Source: Ilumatobacter coccineus YM16-304 (GTDB lineage Bacteria > Actinomycetota > Acidimicrobiia > Acidimicrobiales > Ilumatobacteraceae). Taken from it: a stretch of DNA of 64,000 nucleotides. Positions 34,257-41,659 of this stretch are shown here, piece by piece (within the stretch, counting starts at the first letter, position 1; each line of letters begins with the position of its first letter). Location: contig NC_020520.1 of NCBI RefSeq assembly GCF_000348785.1, positions 1,116,001-1,180,000 of the forward strand, written 5' to 3'. The notes under the pieces are model-generated. The model saw nothing but the letters and a program-made list of their open reading frames with translations, was not told the DNA's origin and ran no database searches. A program made the translations under genes and the position numbers.

Positions 34257-35408
34257 TCACGACGTCGGCGCCGGACCGGTGGTGGTTCGCTGGACGAGCT
34301 CGACGGTCGGCTGGTGCGCCGGCGGCACGTAGTCGACGCCCGCATCGGTCGCCCGCACCGTCATCGCCTCGATCAGGAGTCGAGCCGCCACGGCGCCGTG
34401 TTCGGCGATGGTCTGGCGAATCGTGGTGAGCTTGACCACGCGGGCGAACTCGTGGTCGTCGACGCCGATGATCGACACGTCGACGCCCGGCCGGAGCGCG
34501 CGGTGCTCGAGTTCCATCAGCGCGCCGAACGCCATCTCGTCCGACATCGCGAAGATCGCGGTCGGCGGTCGGGGAGCGTCGAGAAGCTCGGCGGTGGCCA
34601 CGCGACCGCCATCGACGCCGAAGTTGCCGTTGCGGACGTGCTCGTCGCCGAGCGTGATGCCGTGCGCGGCGGCTCCGCCGAAGAAGCCGCTCCGACGGGC
34701 CATCGGTACGGCGAAGTTCATCGGGTCGTCGTCGAGACCGCTGATCACGCCGAGGTCGCGGTGGCCGAACCCGATGAGGTGGTCGGCGGCGAGACGACCG
34801 ACGTGTTCGTCGTCGATCTGCACCGACGGGCATCCGACGATCCGCGCGCCGATCGTGGTGAGCGACACGCCGCGGCGCGCGAGGGCACTCGCTTGTTCGT
34901 CGCTCGGTTCGACGTCGACGAGGATCAGGCCGTCGGTGCGGCGCTCGAGGTGGTAGCGGTCGTCGAGGAGACGGTCTCGGGCGTCATGGCTGCCGACGCC
35001 GATGACCTGGAACTCGTAGCCGGCCTCGTTGCACACGGCTTCGGCCCCGGCGACGACCGTCGAGAAGTACCAGCCGTTCAGCGACGGCACGCCGACGGTG
35101 ATCGTCTTCGTCTTTCCGGCCGCGAGGCGAGAGGCGGCGGGGTCGGGGCGGTAGTTCAGCGACTGCGCGACGTCGACGACGCGTTGGCGTGTCGCCGCGG
35201 CCACGTTGGGCAGCCCGCGCATCGCCCGACTCACCGTGGCCACCGACACCCGCGCTGCCGTGGCGACGTCTTCGATCGTGGCCCGCGGCCCCGACGAGAC
35301 ATCGGACGGGACATGCGCCGCGGCCGTCGACGACGGGTCGGGCACTGCCGCGCTCGTGTCGGCGTCGTGCTGCCCGACAGGCGGCGAATTCGTTGGTTGC
35401 GTGCTCAT
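34257..35408 (-). CDS. LacI-family transcriptional regulator
   Basis: 383 residues from ATG 35408. A ~42-residue disordered tail (Ser/Pro/Ala/Thr) precedes the HTH ATIEDVATAARVSVATVSRAMRGLPNVAAATRQRV (~43-77) and hinge LNYRPDPAASRLAAGKT. The periplasmic-binding-like sensor domain includes GADHL-like AADHLIGFGHRDLGVISG and AIFAMSDEMAFGALMELE. It most likely represses the sugar ABC operon and releases on binding a sugar. A LacI-type site lies in its own upstream region (35430), so autoregulation is probable, and a matching site precedes the distant ATPase gene. Confidence 0.93.
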   Translation of the reverse strand: MSTQPTNSPPVGQHDADTSAAVPDPSSTAAAHVPSDVSSGPRATIEDVATAARVSVATVSRAMRGLPNVAAATRQRVVDVAQSLNYRPDPAASRLAAGKTKTITVGVPSLNGWYFSTVVAGAEAVCNEAGYEFQVIGVGSHDARDRLLDDRYHLERRTDGLILVDVEPSDEQASALARRGVSLTTIGARIVGCPSVQIDDEHVGRLAADHLIGFGHRDLGVISGLDDDPMNFAVPMARRSGFFGGAAAHGITLGDEHVRNGNFGVDGGRVATAELLDAPRPPTAIFAMSDEMAFGALMELEHRALRPGVDVSIIGVDDHEFARVVKLTTIRQTIAEHGAVAARLLIEAMTVRATDAGVDYVPPAHQPTVELVQRTTTGPAPTS

Positions 35409-35429
35409 CGGTGACTCCCGGGCCACGAG

Positions 35430-35443
35430 TGTAAGCGCTTTCA
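35430..35443. promoter_or_regulatory. LacI-type operator in the lacI/STAND divergent region
   Basis: TGTAAGCGCTTTCA, 22 bases upstream of the lacI ATG and about 95 before the STAND ATPase start. Same TG-AA-CG-TT-CA spacing as the sites at 34141 and 23722. Confidence 0.7.
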
Positions 35444-35538
35444 CAAGGCGGGTTCGTGTCGGTCGCCGAGGCACCGATTCCTGTCGCTGTGTGGACAGGG
35501 GTGAGTTGCGAGGCCGGGGTTCGCTAGGTTCGATCGAA

Positions 35539-37635
35539 GTGACCGATTCTGGCGAACATCTCGACGAGTTGATCGGCCGCGACGACGACCTCGCGGGCCT
35601 GCTCGCGATCGTCCGACCCGGCACCATCACCACGATCTCTGGCGTCGGCGGCGTCGGCAAGACCGCCATCGCCGAAGTGCTCATGGCGGCGGTCGCCGAC
35701 CGATTCGACGACCGCTGGATGTGTGAGCTGGCCGCGGTCTTCGACGCGGACTCGGTCGAGTCGGCGATCGAAGACACCATCGGTGCGTTGCCGCACGAAG
35801 ACGGCACCTCGATCGACGCGTTGATCTCGGTGTTGCGCGGACGGTCGGCGCTGCTCGTGCTCGACAACGTCGAACAGGTCGTGGGGGCGACCGCCCGGCT
35901 CTGCACCAAACTGCTCGCCGCCTGCCCCGACCTGTGCATCGTCGCGACGAGTCGCGAGTTGCTGCGAGTGGTGGGCGAGCAGGTCTGGACGCTCGATCCG
36001 CTCAACCTCGACGGCGAGGCCCGCGAGCTCTTCGCTCGGCGAGCGCTGCTCGTCGACCCCGAGTTCGATCCGGTGAAACACGTCGACCAGATCGATCACG
36101 TCTGCACGGCGCTCGATGGTCTTCCGCTCGCGCTCGAACTCGCCGCCGCCCAGCTCGCGACGATGTCGGTGACCGATCTCGCCGGTCGCCTCGACCAACG
36201 ATTCCGCATCCTGCGCGACAGCGAACGCACCGACCGACAAGCGACGCTCGGCGCAACCGTCCGCTGGTCGTACGACCTGCTCGGCGCCGCCGAACGGCGG
36301 CTGTTCGACCGCCTCTCGGTGTTCCACGGTGGCTTCGACGCGGTGGCGGCTCGCGACGTCCTCGATCCGAGCGATCGAGACCTCGAAGTCGGACACATGC
36401 TCGAACTCCTCGCCGACCGGTCGATGGTCGCCCGGTCGAAACGACATCGCGGGCGCTACGAGGTGCTCGAATCGCTGCGTCACTTCGGTGATCGACAGCT
36501 CGCCGACCGCGGCGAGCGATCGTCGGCCCGCAGCGCCCACCTCGACCACGTCGTGTCGCTCGTCGGCGAGGCCAGCGCGCGCTGTCACGGCAGCGACTGG
36601 CGGCGCGGCGTCGAGCGATTCACCGTCGAGTGGGACAACATCCGAGCCGCCATGAACTGGGCGATCGACCTCCAACGCACGGGCGACGTCGACCGTCTGC
36701 TGCGCGACCTGTTCTTCATGAGTCGCTGGACGGTCGAGACCGAACCCGCCGCGTGGTCGATCCGAGCGATCGAACGCGGCGAGGCGACCGACCTGCCCGT
36801 CGGAGCGCCGGCACATCTCCACCTGGCGTTCGCCCGCTTCCTCGCCGGTGACCACGAAGGAGCGCTCGCCGCCAACCAGGACGCACTCACGCGTCGGCCC
36901 ACGCCGTCCGATCGTGGATGGGCTCGCCACTACGGCGCCGTCGAACTGCTGTATCAGGGACGAACCGCCGAAGCAGCGCAGCTCGCCGACGCAATGATGA
37001 TCGACGTTCCGCCGCGGCCGGTCGAACAAGCGATGCAACTCTCGGCCGGAGCGGTCTTCAAGCTCTACGCCCAACACATCTCCTACGACGACGCCGTCGA
37101 GTCGAACGATCGCGCCGCCGACATCGCCCGCGAGTCGGGAAGCCCGGTCGCCCTCGGTCACGTCACCTACAACCAGGGGCTCGTCGCCTACACCCGCGGC
37201 GATGTCGAGTACGCCCGTGCGCGCTTCGCCGAAGCACTCGAGATCGCCCGCTCCGAACAGATCGCGAACCTCACCGGGTACGTGCTCGTGTCGCAGGTGT
37301 ACGCACCCGGGTACTCCGGGCTCGCAGCAGCGCAGGGGGCGCTCGCGTACTGGCAGCGGCACCAAGACGTCGGCAACGAGTTCGTCGTGCTCGAAGCGGC
37401 GGCGATCAACCTCGCCGAGATCGGTCGACTCGAATCGGCCGGCGTCATCCTCGGCAACCTCGATCAGGACCCGCGACGGATCGCCTCGTCGAAGCCGCGT
37501 CGCGAAGCCGCCGCCGGTGAGATCGCTCTGCATCGCCGCGCCGAGCAGTGGCGTCAACGCGGCGTCGAGATGACCCGCCTCCAGTTGCTGGCGTATGCCG
37601 ACGAGGCGATCAGCGACGCGCTCAAGTCGCTCTGA
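35539..37635 (+). CDS. STAND-type NB-ARC/TPR ATPase
   Basis: 698 residues from GTG 35539 (VTDSGEHLDELIGRDDDLAG). Walker A is GVGGVGKTA (35-42), Walker B LLVLDN (105-110), sensor 1 ATSRELLRV and GLPLALELAAAQLA is the GxP-type NB-ARC motif. A winged-helix segment (TLGATVRWSYDLLGAAERRLFDRLSVFHGGF) and a TPR-like helical C-terminus (~400-690) follow. In actinobacteria such proteins usually carry a BTAD, LuxR or kinase effector domain; none is present here, so the output is unknown. Divergent from lacI with a shared 130-base control region. Possible regulator or conflict-type switch. Confidence 0.82.
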   Translation: MTDSGEHLDELIGRDDDLAGLLAIVRPGTITTISGVGGVGKTAIAEVLMAAVADRFDDRWMCELAAVFDADSVESAIEDTIGALPHEDGTSIDALISVLRGRSALLVLDNVEQVVGATARLCTKLLAACPDLCIVATSRELLRVVGEQVWTLDPLNLDGEARELFARRALLVDPEFDPVKHVDQIDHVCTALDGLPLALELAAAQLATMSVTDLAGRLDQRFRILRDSERTDRQATLGATVRWSYDLLGAAERRLFDRLSVFHGGFDAVAARDVLDPSDRDLEVGHMLELLADRSMVARSKRHRGRYEVLESLRHFGDRQLADRGERSSARSAHLDHVVSLVGEASARCHGSDWRRGVERFTVEWDNIRAAMNWAIDLQRTGDVDRLLRDLFFMSRWTVETEPAAWSIRAIERGEATDLPVGAPAHLHLAFARFLAGDHEGALAANQDALTRRPTPSDRGWARHYGAVELLYQGRTAEAAQLADAMMIDVPPRPVEQAMQLSAGAVFKLYAQHISYDDAVESNDRAADIARESGSPVALGHVTYNQGLVAYTRGDVEYARARFAEALEIARSEQIANLTGYVLVSQVYAPGYSGLAAAQGALAYWQRHQDVGNEFVVLEAAAINLAEIGRLESAGVILGNLDQDPRRIASSKPRREAAAGEIALHRRAEQWRQRGVEMTRLQLLAYADEAISDALKSL

Positions 37636-37668
37636 GACGCCGGCGGCTGCCGACGCGTCGAGATCGAA

Positions 37669-37744
37669 TGGCGCCCTCGGCAGGATTCGAACCTGCGACA
37701 CCTGGTTCCGGAAACCAGTGCTCTATCCCCTGAGCTACGAAGGC
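37669..37744 (-). tRNA. tRNA-Arg (anticodon CCG)
   Basis: 76 bases on the minus strand including an encoded CCA (37671-37669). Acceptor GCCTTCG pairs with CGAGGGC (one G-U), D arm GCTC-AGGGGATA-GAGC, anticodon stem CTGGT/ACCAG with loop TTCCGGA giving CCG, and T arm GCAGG-TTCGAAT-CCTGC. It lies 130 bases upstream of argS in the opposite orientation. Confidence 0.97.
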
Positions 37745-37873
37745 GGGGCACCGTGCAATGTACTGCCGCTGCGCCGTCGGGCAACACTTCGATCCCGAAC
37801 CCGTCGCCCGTCGGCGGTCGTGTGGCGAATGTTGTGGGTGGCAGCCGCCTCGATCCGGCAGACTTGACGACGC

Positions 37874-39604
37874 ATGTCGGATCCCGTCGCCACCCTCGCT
37901 GCTCTGCTCGAACCCGTCTTCACCGAACTCGCCGGGGGTGACACCGCCGACCCGACCGTCCGTCCGTCCGATCGAGCCGACGCCCAGATCAACGGCGCGC
38001 TTCCGCTCGCCAAGAAGGTCGGTGCCAACCCGCGAGAGCTCGCTCAGCAGGTCGTCGACTCGGGGGTGCTCGCCTCGGTCGCCGACGACGTCGAGATCGC
38101 CGGACCCGGATTCATCAACGTCACGTTCTCCGCCGAGTTCCTGGCGGAGCAACTCGCCACCGTGGCCGGCGACGATCGACTCGGCGTCGCCCCCGACGCT
38201 CGGTCGAAGACCGTCGTCATCGACTACTCCGCTCCCAACGTCGCGAAGGAGATGCACGTCGGTCACCTGCGCTCCACCGTCATCGGCGACTGCTTCGTCC
38301 GACTCTTCGAGTTCCTCGGTCACGAGGTCATCAGAGAGAACCACATCGGCGACTGGGGACGCCCGTTCGGCATGCTCATCGAACATCTCCTCGATCTCGG
38401 CGAAGACGTCGCGGCCGAAGGGCTCAGCCAGGGCGACCTCGACGGCTTCTACAAACAGGCCAACGCCAAGTTCAACGACGACGAAGCGTTCCAAGAGCGT
38501 TCCCGCGACCGAGTCGTCAAGCTGCAGGGCGGCGACGAGGAGACCCTCGTGCTCTGGCGTCGCCTCGTCGAGATGTCGAACGCCTACTTCAACAAGGTGT
38601 ACACCAAGCTCGACGTGCTCCTCACCGACGACGACCTCGCCGGCGAATCCAACTATCAGCCCCTCATGGAAGGCGCCTACCAGCGTCTCGAAGCCGCCGA
38701 TCTCGTCCACCCCGACGACGGCGCCATGGTCGTGACCGTGCCCGGCTTCACCAACCGCGACGGCGATCCGCTCCCGCTCATCGCCAAGTCGAGCGCCGGC
38801 GCGTTCATGTATGCCACCAGCGACCTCGCGTGCATCATCGACCGAGTCGAACGCCTCCACGCCGATCTCATGCTCTACGTGGTCGGCGCACCGCAGGCAC
38901 AACACCTCCAGATGGTGTTCGAGGTCTGCAAGATGGCCGGCTGGCTCGTCGAACCGACCGAAGCCGTCCACGTGGCGTTCGGCAACATCCTCGGCGACGA
39001 CCGCAAGATCATGCGCAGCCGCTCGGGCGACTCGGTCAAGCTCGTCCAACTCCTCGACGAGGCGATCGAACGCGCCGACGCCGCCATCGGCGAGAAGAAC
39101 CCCACCCTTGATCCCGCCACGCGCGAATCGGTCGCACAGATGGTCGGCATCGGCGCCGTGAAGTACGCCGACCTCTCGACCGACCGGGTCAAGGACTACG
39201 TGTTCGACTTCGATCGGATGCTCGCATTCGAAGGCAACACCGGCCCCTACTGCCAGTACGCCCACGCTCGGATCAACCGCGTGTTCGACAAGGCCGGCGT
39301 GTCACGCGAGTCGGTGCGCGGGCTGCCCATCTCGATCGACGAACCGCACGAGAAGGAACTGGCGCTGCAGATCCTGGCCCTGCCGACCGCCATCGGCGCC
39401 ACGATGGAGTCGTACAGTCCGCACAAGCTCTGCACGTACCTCTACGAACTCGCCTCGGTGTTCAGCGTGTTCTACGAGCACTGCCCGATCCTGTCGTCCG
39501 ACGAACCGGTTCGCTCCAGCCGACTCGCGCTCGCCGACCTCACCGGACGCGTGCTCGAACGCACCCTCGGCCTGCTCGGCATGGGCGCGCCGGAAGAGAT
39601 GTGA
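37874..39604 (+). CDS. argS: Arginyl-tRNA synthetase
   Basis: 576 residues, class I. HIGH motif is HVGHLRSTVIGD after SAPNVAKEM; the KMSKS region is MRSRSGDSVKL, the non-canonical form common in ArgRS. The N-terminal Add1 tRNA-binding domain (~1-105) and the C-terminal anticodon helical domain with SYSPHKLCTYLYELASVFSVFYEHCPIL are complete. It charges tRNA-Arg with arginine. The stop is 10 bases before lysA, so they form an operon. Confidence 0.98.
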   Translation: MSDPVATLAALLEPVFTELAGGDTADPTVRPSDRADAQINGALPLAKKVGANPRELAQQVVDSGVLASVADDVEIAGPGFINVTFSAEFLAEQLATVAGDDRLGVAPDARSKTVVIDYSAPNVAKEMHVGHLRSTVIGDCFVRLFEFLGHEVIRENHIGDWGRPFGMLIEHLLDLGEDVAAEGLSQGDLDGFYKQANAKFNDDEAFQERSRDRVVKLQGGDEETLVLWRRLVEMSNAYFNKVYTKLDVLLTDDDLAGESNYQPLMEGAYQRLEAADLVHPDDGAMVVTVPGFTNRDGDPLPLIAKSSAGAFMYATSDLACIIDRVERLHADLMLYVVGAPQAQHLQMVFEVCKMAGWLVEPTEAVHVAFGNILGDDRKIMRSRSGDSVKLVQLLDEAIERADAAIGEKNPTLDPATRESVAQMVGIGAVKYADLSTDRVKDYVFDFDRMLAFEGNTGPYCQYAHARINRVFDKAGVSRESVRGLPISIDEPHEKELALQILALPTAIGATMESYSPHKLCTYLYELASVFSVFYEHCPILSSDEPVRSSRLALADLTGRVLERTLGLLGMGAPEEM

Positions 39605-39614
39605 GCGTCGACCA

Positions 39615-40895
39615 GTGACTGCCGTCGAACGTCATCTGCTCTCCGACAACACCGCGGTCGGGGCCGACGGAATGCTCACCGTCGGCGGCTGCTCGGTCGC
39701 CGACGTCGCCGCCGAGTACGGCACCCCGGTCTTCGTCTACGACGAAGCACACCTCCGATCACGCTGCCGCGAAGCGGTCGGTGCATTCGGCCCCGAACGC
39801 GTCATCTACGCGACCAAAGCGTTCCTCTGCCGAGCGATGGCCCGACTCGCTTACGACGAAGGGCTGCTGCTCGACGTCGCCTCCGGCGGCGAACTCCACG
39901 TCGCCATGTCGGCAGGCGTCCCGGCGTCGGCGTGCACGCTGCACGGCAACAACAAGTCGGTCGCCGAACTCCGTCAAGCCATCACCGCCGGAGTGCGCCA
40001 CATCATCGTCGACTCGTTCGACGAACTCGACCGCCTCGACATGCTCGCCGCCGAAGGCTGCGGGCCCACCCCGCAGGTCGTGCTGCGCATCACCCCCGGC
40101 GTCTCGGCGCACACGCACGAGTTCATCGCCACCGGTCAAGACGACTCCAAGTTCGGCTTCAACCTCGGCAACGGCGACGCCGTCAAAGCGGTCGACCGCG
40201 CCCGCCGCTCCACCTCGGTCGACCTCGTCGGCGTGCACTGCCACATCGGTTCCAACGTGTTCGAAGCATCGTCGTTCGCCAAGGCCGCCGAGGTCATGGC
40301 GAACTTCGCCGTGCCACTCGACCTTCCCGAACTCGTCCTCGGCGGCGGGCTCGGCGTGGCCTACGTCGCAGGCGAAGAAGCCCCGACCATCACTCAGTGG
40401 GGCAACGTCCTCCTCGACGCCTGCGACGCGCTCGGCGTCCGCTCCCGAGTCAGCGTCGAACCCGGACGCTCCATCGCCGCCGCCGCTGCCATGACGATCT
40501 ACACCGTCGGCACCATCAAGACGATCCCCGGCGTGCGCACCTACGTCTCGGTCGACGGCGGCATGAGCGACAACCCCCGCCCCGTGCTCTACGGCTCCGG
40601 CTACGAATCGTTCCTGCCCCGTGCCGTCGACGCGCCACGCGACCTCACCGCCCGCCTCGTCGGCAAACACTGCGAATCCGGCGATGTGCTCTCGTTCGAA
40701 GCAAGACTCCCCACCGACATCGCCGTCGGCGACCTCCTCGCCATGCCGGTCACCGGCGCCTACGGCCAGTCGATGGGATCCAACTACAACAAGATCACCC
40801 GACCCCCCGTCGTGTTCTGCGCCGACGGCGACGCCAAACTCGTCGTCCGCCGCGAAACCTTCGACGACCTCCTCGCCACCGATATCTATCCTTAG
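39615..40895 (+). CDS. lysA: Diaminopimelate decarboxylase
   Basis: 426 residues from GTG 39615. PLP Lys is in VIYATKAFLC, the phosphate-binding Gly run is LGGGLGVAY, SVDGGMSDNPRPVLYG and the active-site Cys motif KHCESGDVL are all present. It converts meso-diaminopimelate to lysine, the last step of lysine synthesis. Start codon is ten bases after argS. In many actinobacteria hom follows at once; here two accessory genes intervene. Confidence 0.97.
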   Translation: MTAVERHLLSDNTAVGADGMLTVGGCSVADVAAEYGTPVFVYDEAHLRSRCREAVGAFGPERVIYATKAFLCRAMARLAYDEGLLLDVASGGELHVAMSAGVPASACTLHGNNKSVAELRQAITAGVRHIIVDSFDELDRLDMLAAEGCGPTPQVVLRITPGVSAHTHEFIATGQDDSKFGFNLGNGDAVKAVDRARRSTSVDLVGVHCHIGSNVFEASSFAKAAEVMANFAVPLDLPELVLGGGLGVAYVAGEEAPTITQWGNVLLDACDALGVRSRVSVEPGRSIAAAAAMTIYTVGTIKTIPGVRTYVSVDGGMSDNPRPVLYGSGYESFLPRAVDAPRDLTARLVGKHCESGDVLSFEARLPTDIAVGDLLAMPVTGAYGQSMGSNYNKITRPPVVFCADGDAKLVVRRETFDDLLATDIYP

Positions 40896-41008
40896 GCGCC
40901 CTCACCGTCATCTCTCGGCGCCCTCACCGCAGGCCGACCGGCGAACACGTACGATCGGGCGCCTGCCAGGCTTGGTCGCTGGCGCTCCCGGCGCCGGCGC
41001 GTGGCTGG

Positions 41009-41043
41009 CTTGTTTCCTTTGGACCCGGTCGAAAAGAAACAAG
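41009..41043. repeat. Dispersed palindrome, copy 2
   Basis: CTTGTTTC / GAAACAAG arms around GGACCcGGTC, as in copy 1 at 8332. It lies 113 bases after the lysA stop and may terminate that transcript. Confidence 0.7.
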
Positions 41044-41048
41044 CGGAT

Positions 41049-41078
41049 GTTTCCCTTGGACCGGGTCGAAAAGAAACA
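41049..41078. repeat. Dispersed palindrome, copy 3
   Basis: TGTTTC / GAAACA arms around GGACCgGGTC, five bases from copy 2 in tandem and ending 29 bases before the next gene start. Confidence 0.7.
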
Positions 41079-41107
41079 GGAGTTCTGGGCGGCGTACGCT
41101 CCTGCCC

Positions 41108-41596
41108 ATGAAGTGGATCAACATCGTCCTCAAGCTGGTCAAGCAGATCCAGGCGGCTCAGCAAGAACGTGATCCGCTCGCCGGCAAGACCACCAAGCGT
41201 GAAGCACCGCGCAACAAGATCGTCGAACACGGCGTTCGCGTCGAATACACACCCGACCTCGACGGTGATGCCGACCCCGGCGAAGTCGTCTGGGCCTGGG
41301 TGCCGTACGAGGAAGACGCCACCCGCGGCAAAGACCGCCCCGTCGTCATCATCGGACGCACCGCAGGCGACCTCGCCGGCGTGCCGCTCACCTCGAAGAA
41401 CAAAGGCCGCGCCGACCACGTGCCGGTCGGCACCGGAGCCTGGGACCCCAAGGGACGCGACAGCTGGGCCAAGGTCGACCGCCTACTGACCATCGACGCC
41501 GACGACGTGCGACGAGAAGGTGCCGTCCTCGCCAAGAACCGATTCGACGAGGTCATCGGCAACCTCGCCAAGTACCACGACCTGGTACGCACCTGA
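41108..41596 (+). CDS. PemK/MazF-like toxin-family protein
   Basis: 162 residues. After a ~50-residue leader, PGEVVWAWVPYEEDATRGKDRPVVIIGR matches the beta-barrel start of PemK/MazF proteins (the PGDVVWxxFPxxxxxxGKxRPVLVV pattern), and SWAKVDRLLTIDADDVRREGAVLAKNRFDEVIGNL resembles the C-terminal half, where MazF has the T/S of its RNase site. Known MazF family members are sequence-specific mRNA endoribonucleases; actinobacteria also carry many PemK-like proteins of unproven toxicity. No antitoxin-sized gene is adjacent. Next gene starts 63 bases on. Confidence 0.7.
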   Translation: MKWINIVLKLVKQIQAAQQERDPLAGKTTKREAPRNKIVEHGVRVEYTPDLDGDADPGEVVWAWVPYEEDATRGKDRPVVIIGRTAGDLAGVPLTSKNKGRADHVPVGTGAWDPKGRDSWAKVDRLLTIDADDVRREGAVLAKNRFDEVIGNLAKYHDLVRT

Positions 41597-41659
41597 CCGA
41601 CCCACGATTGAACACCCCCGCTGCCTGAGCTACCGTTCGAGCAGAGGGATGGTGATCCG

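Noticed and set aside
35524-37701. 725-residue minus frame opposite the STAND ATPase
   Set aside because: Antisense shadow; the + frame has Walker motifs and NB-ARC features.
40893-40935. Direct repeat ggcgccctcaccg after lysA
   Set aside because: Two copies of 13 bases only, no further structure; could be chance in GC-rich DNA.
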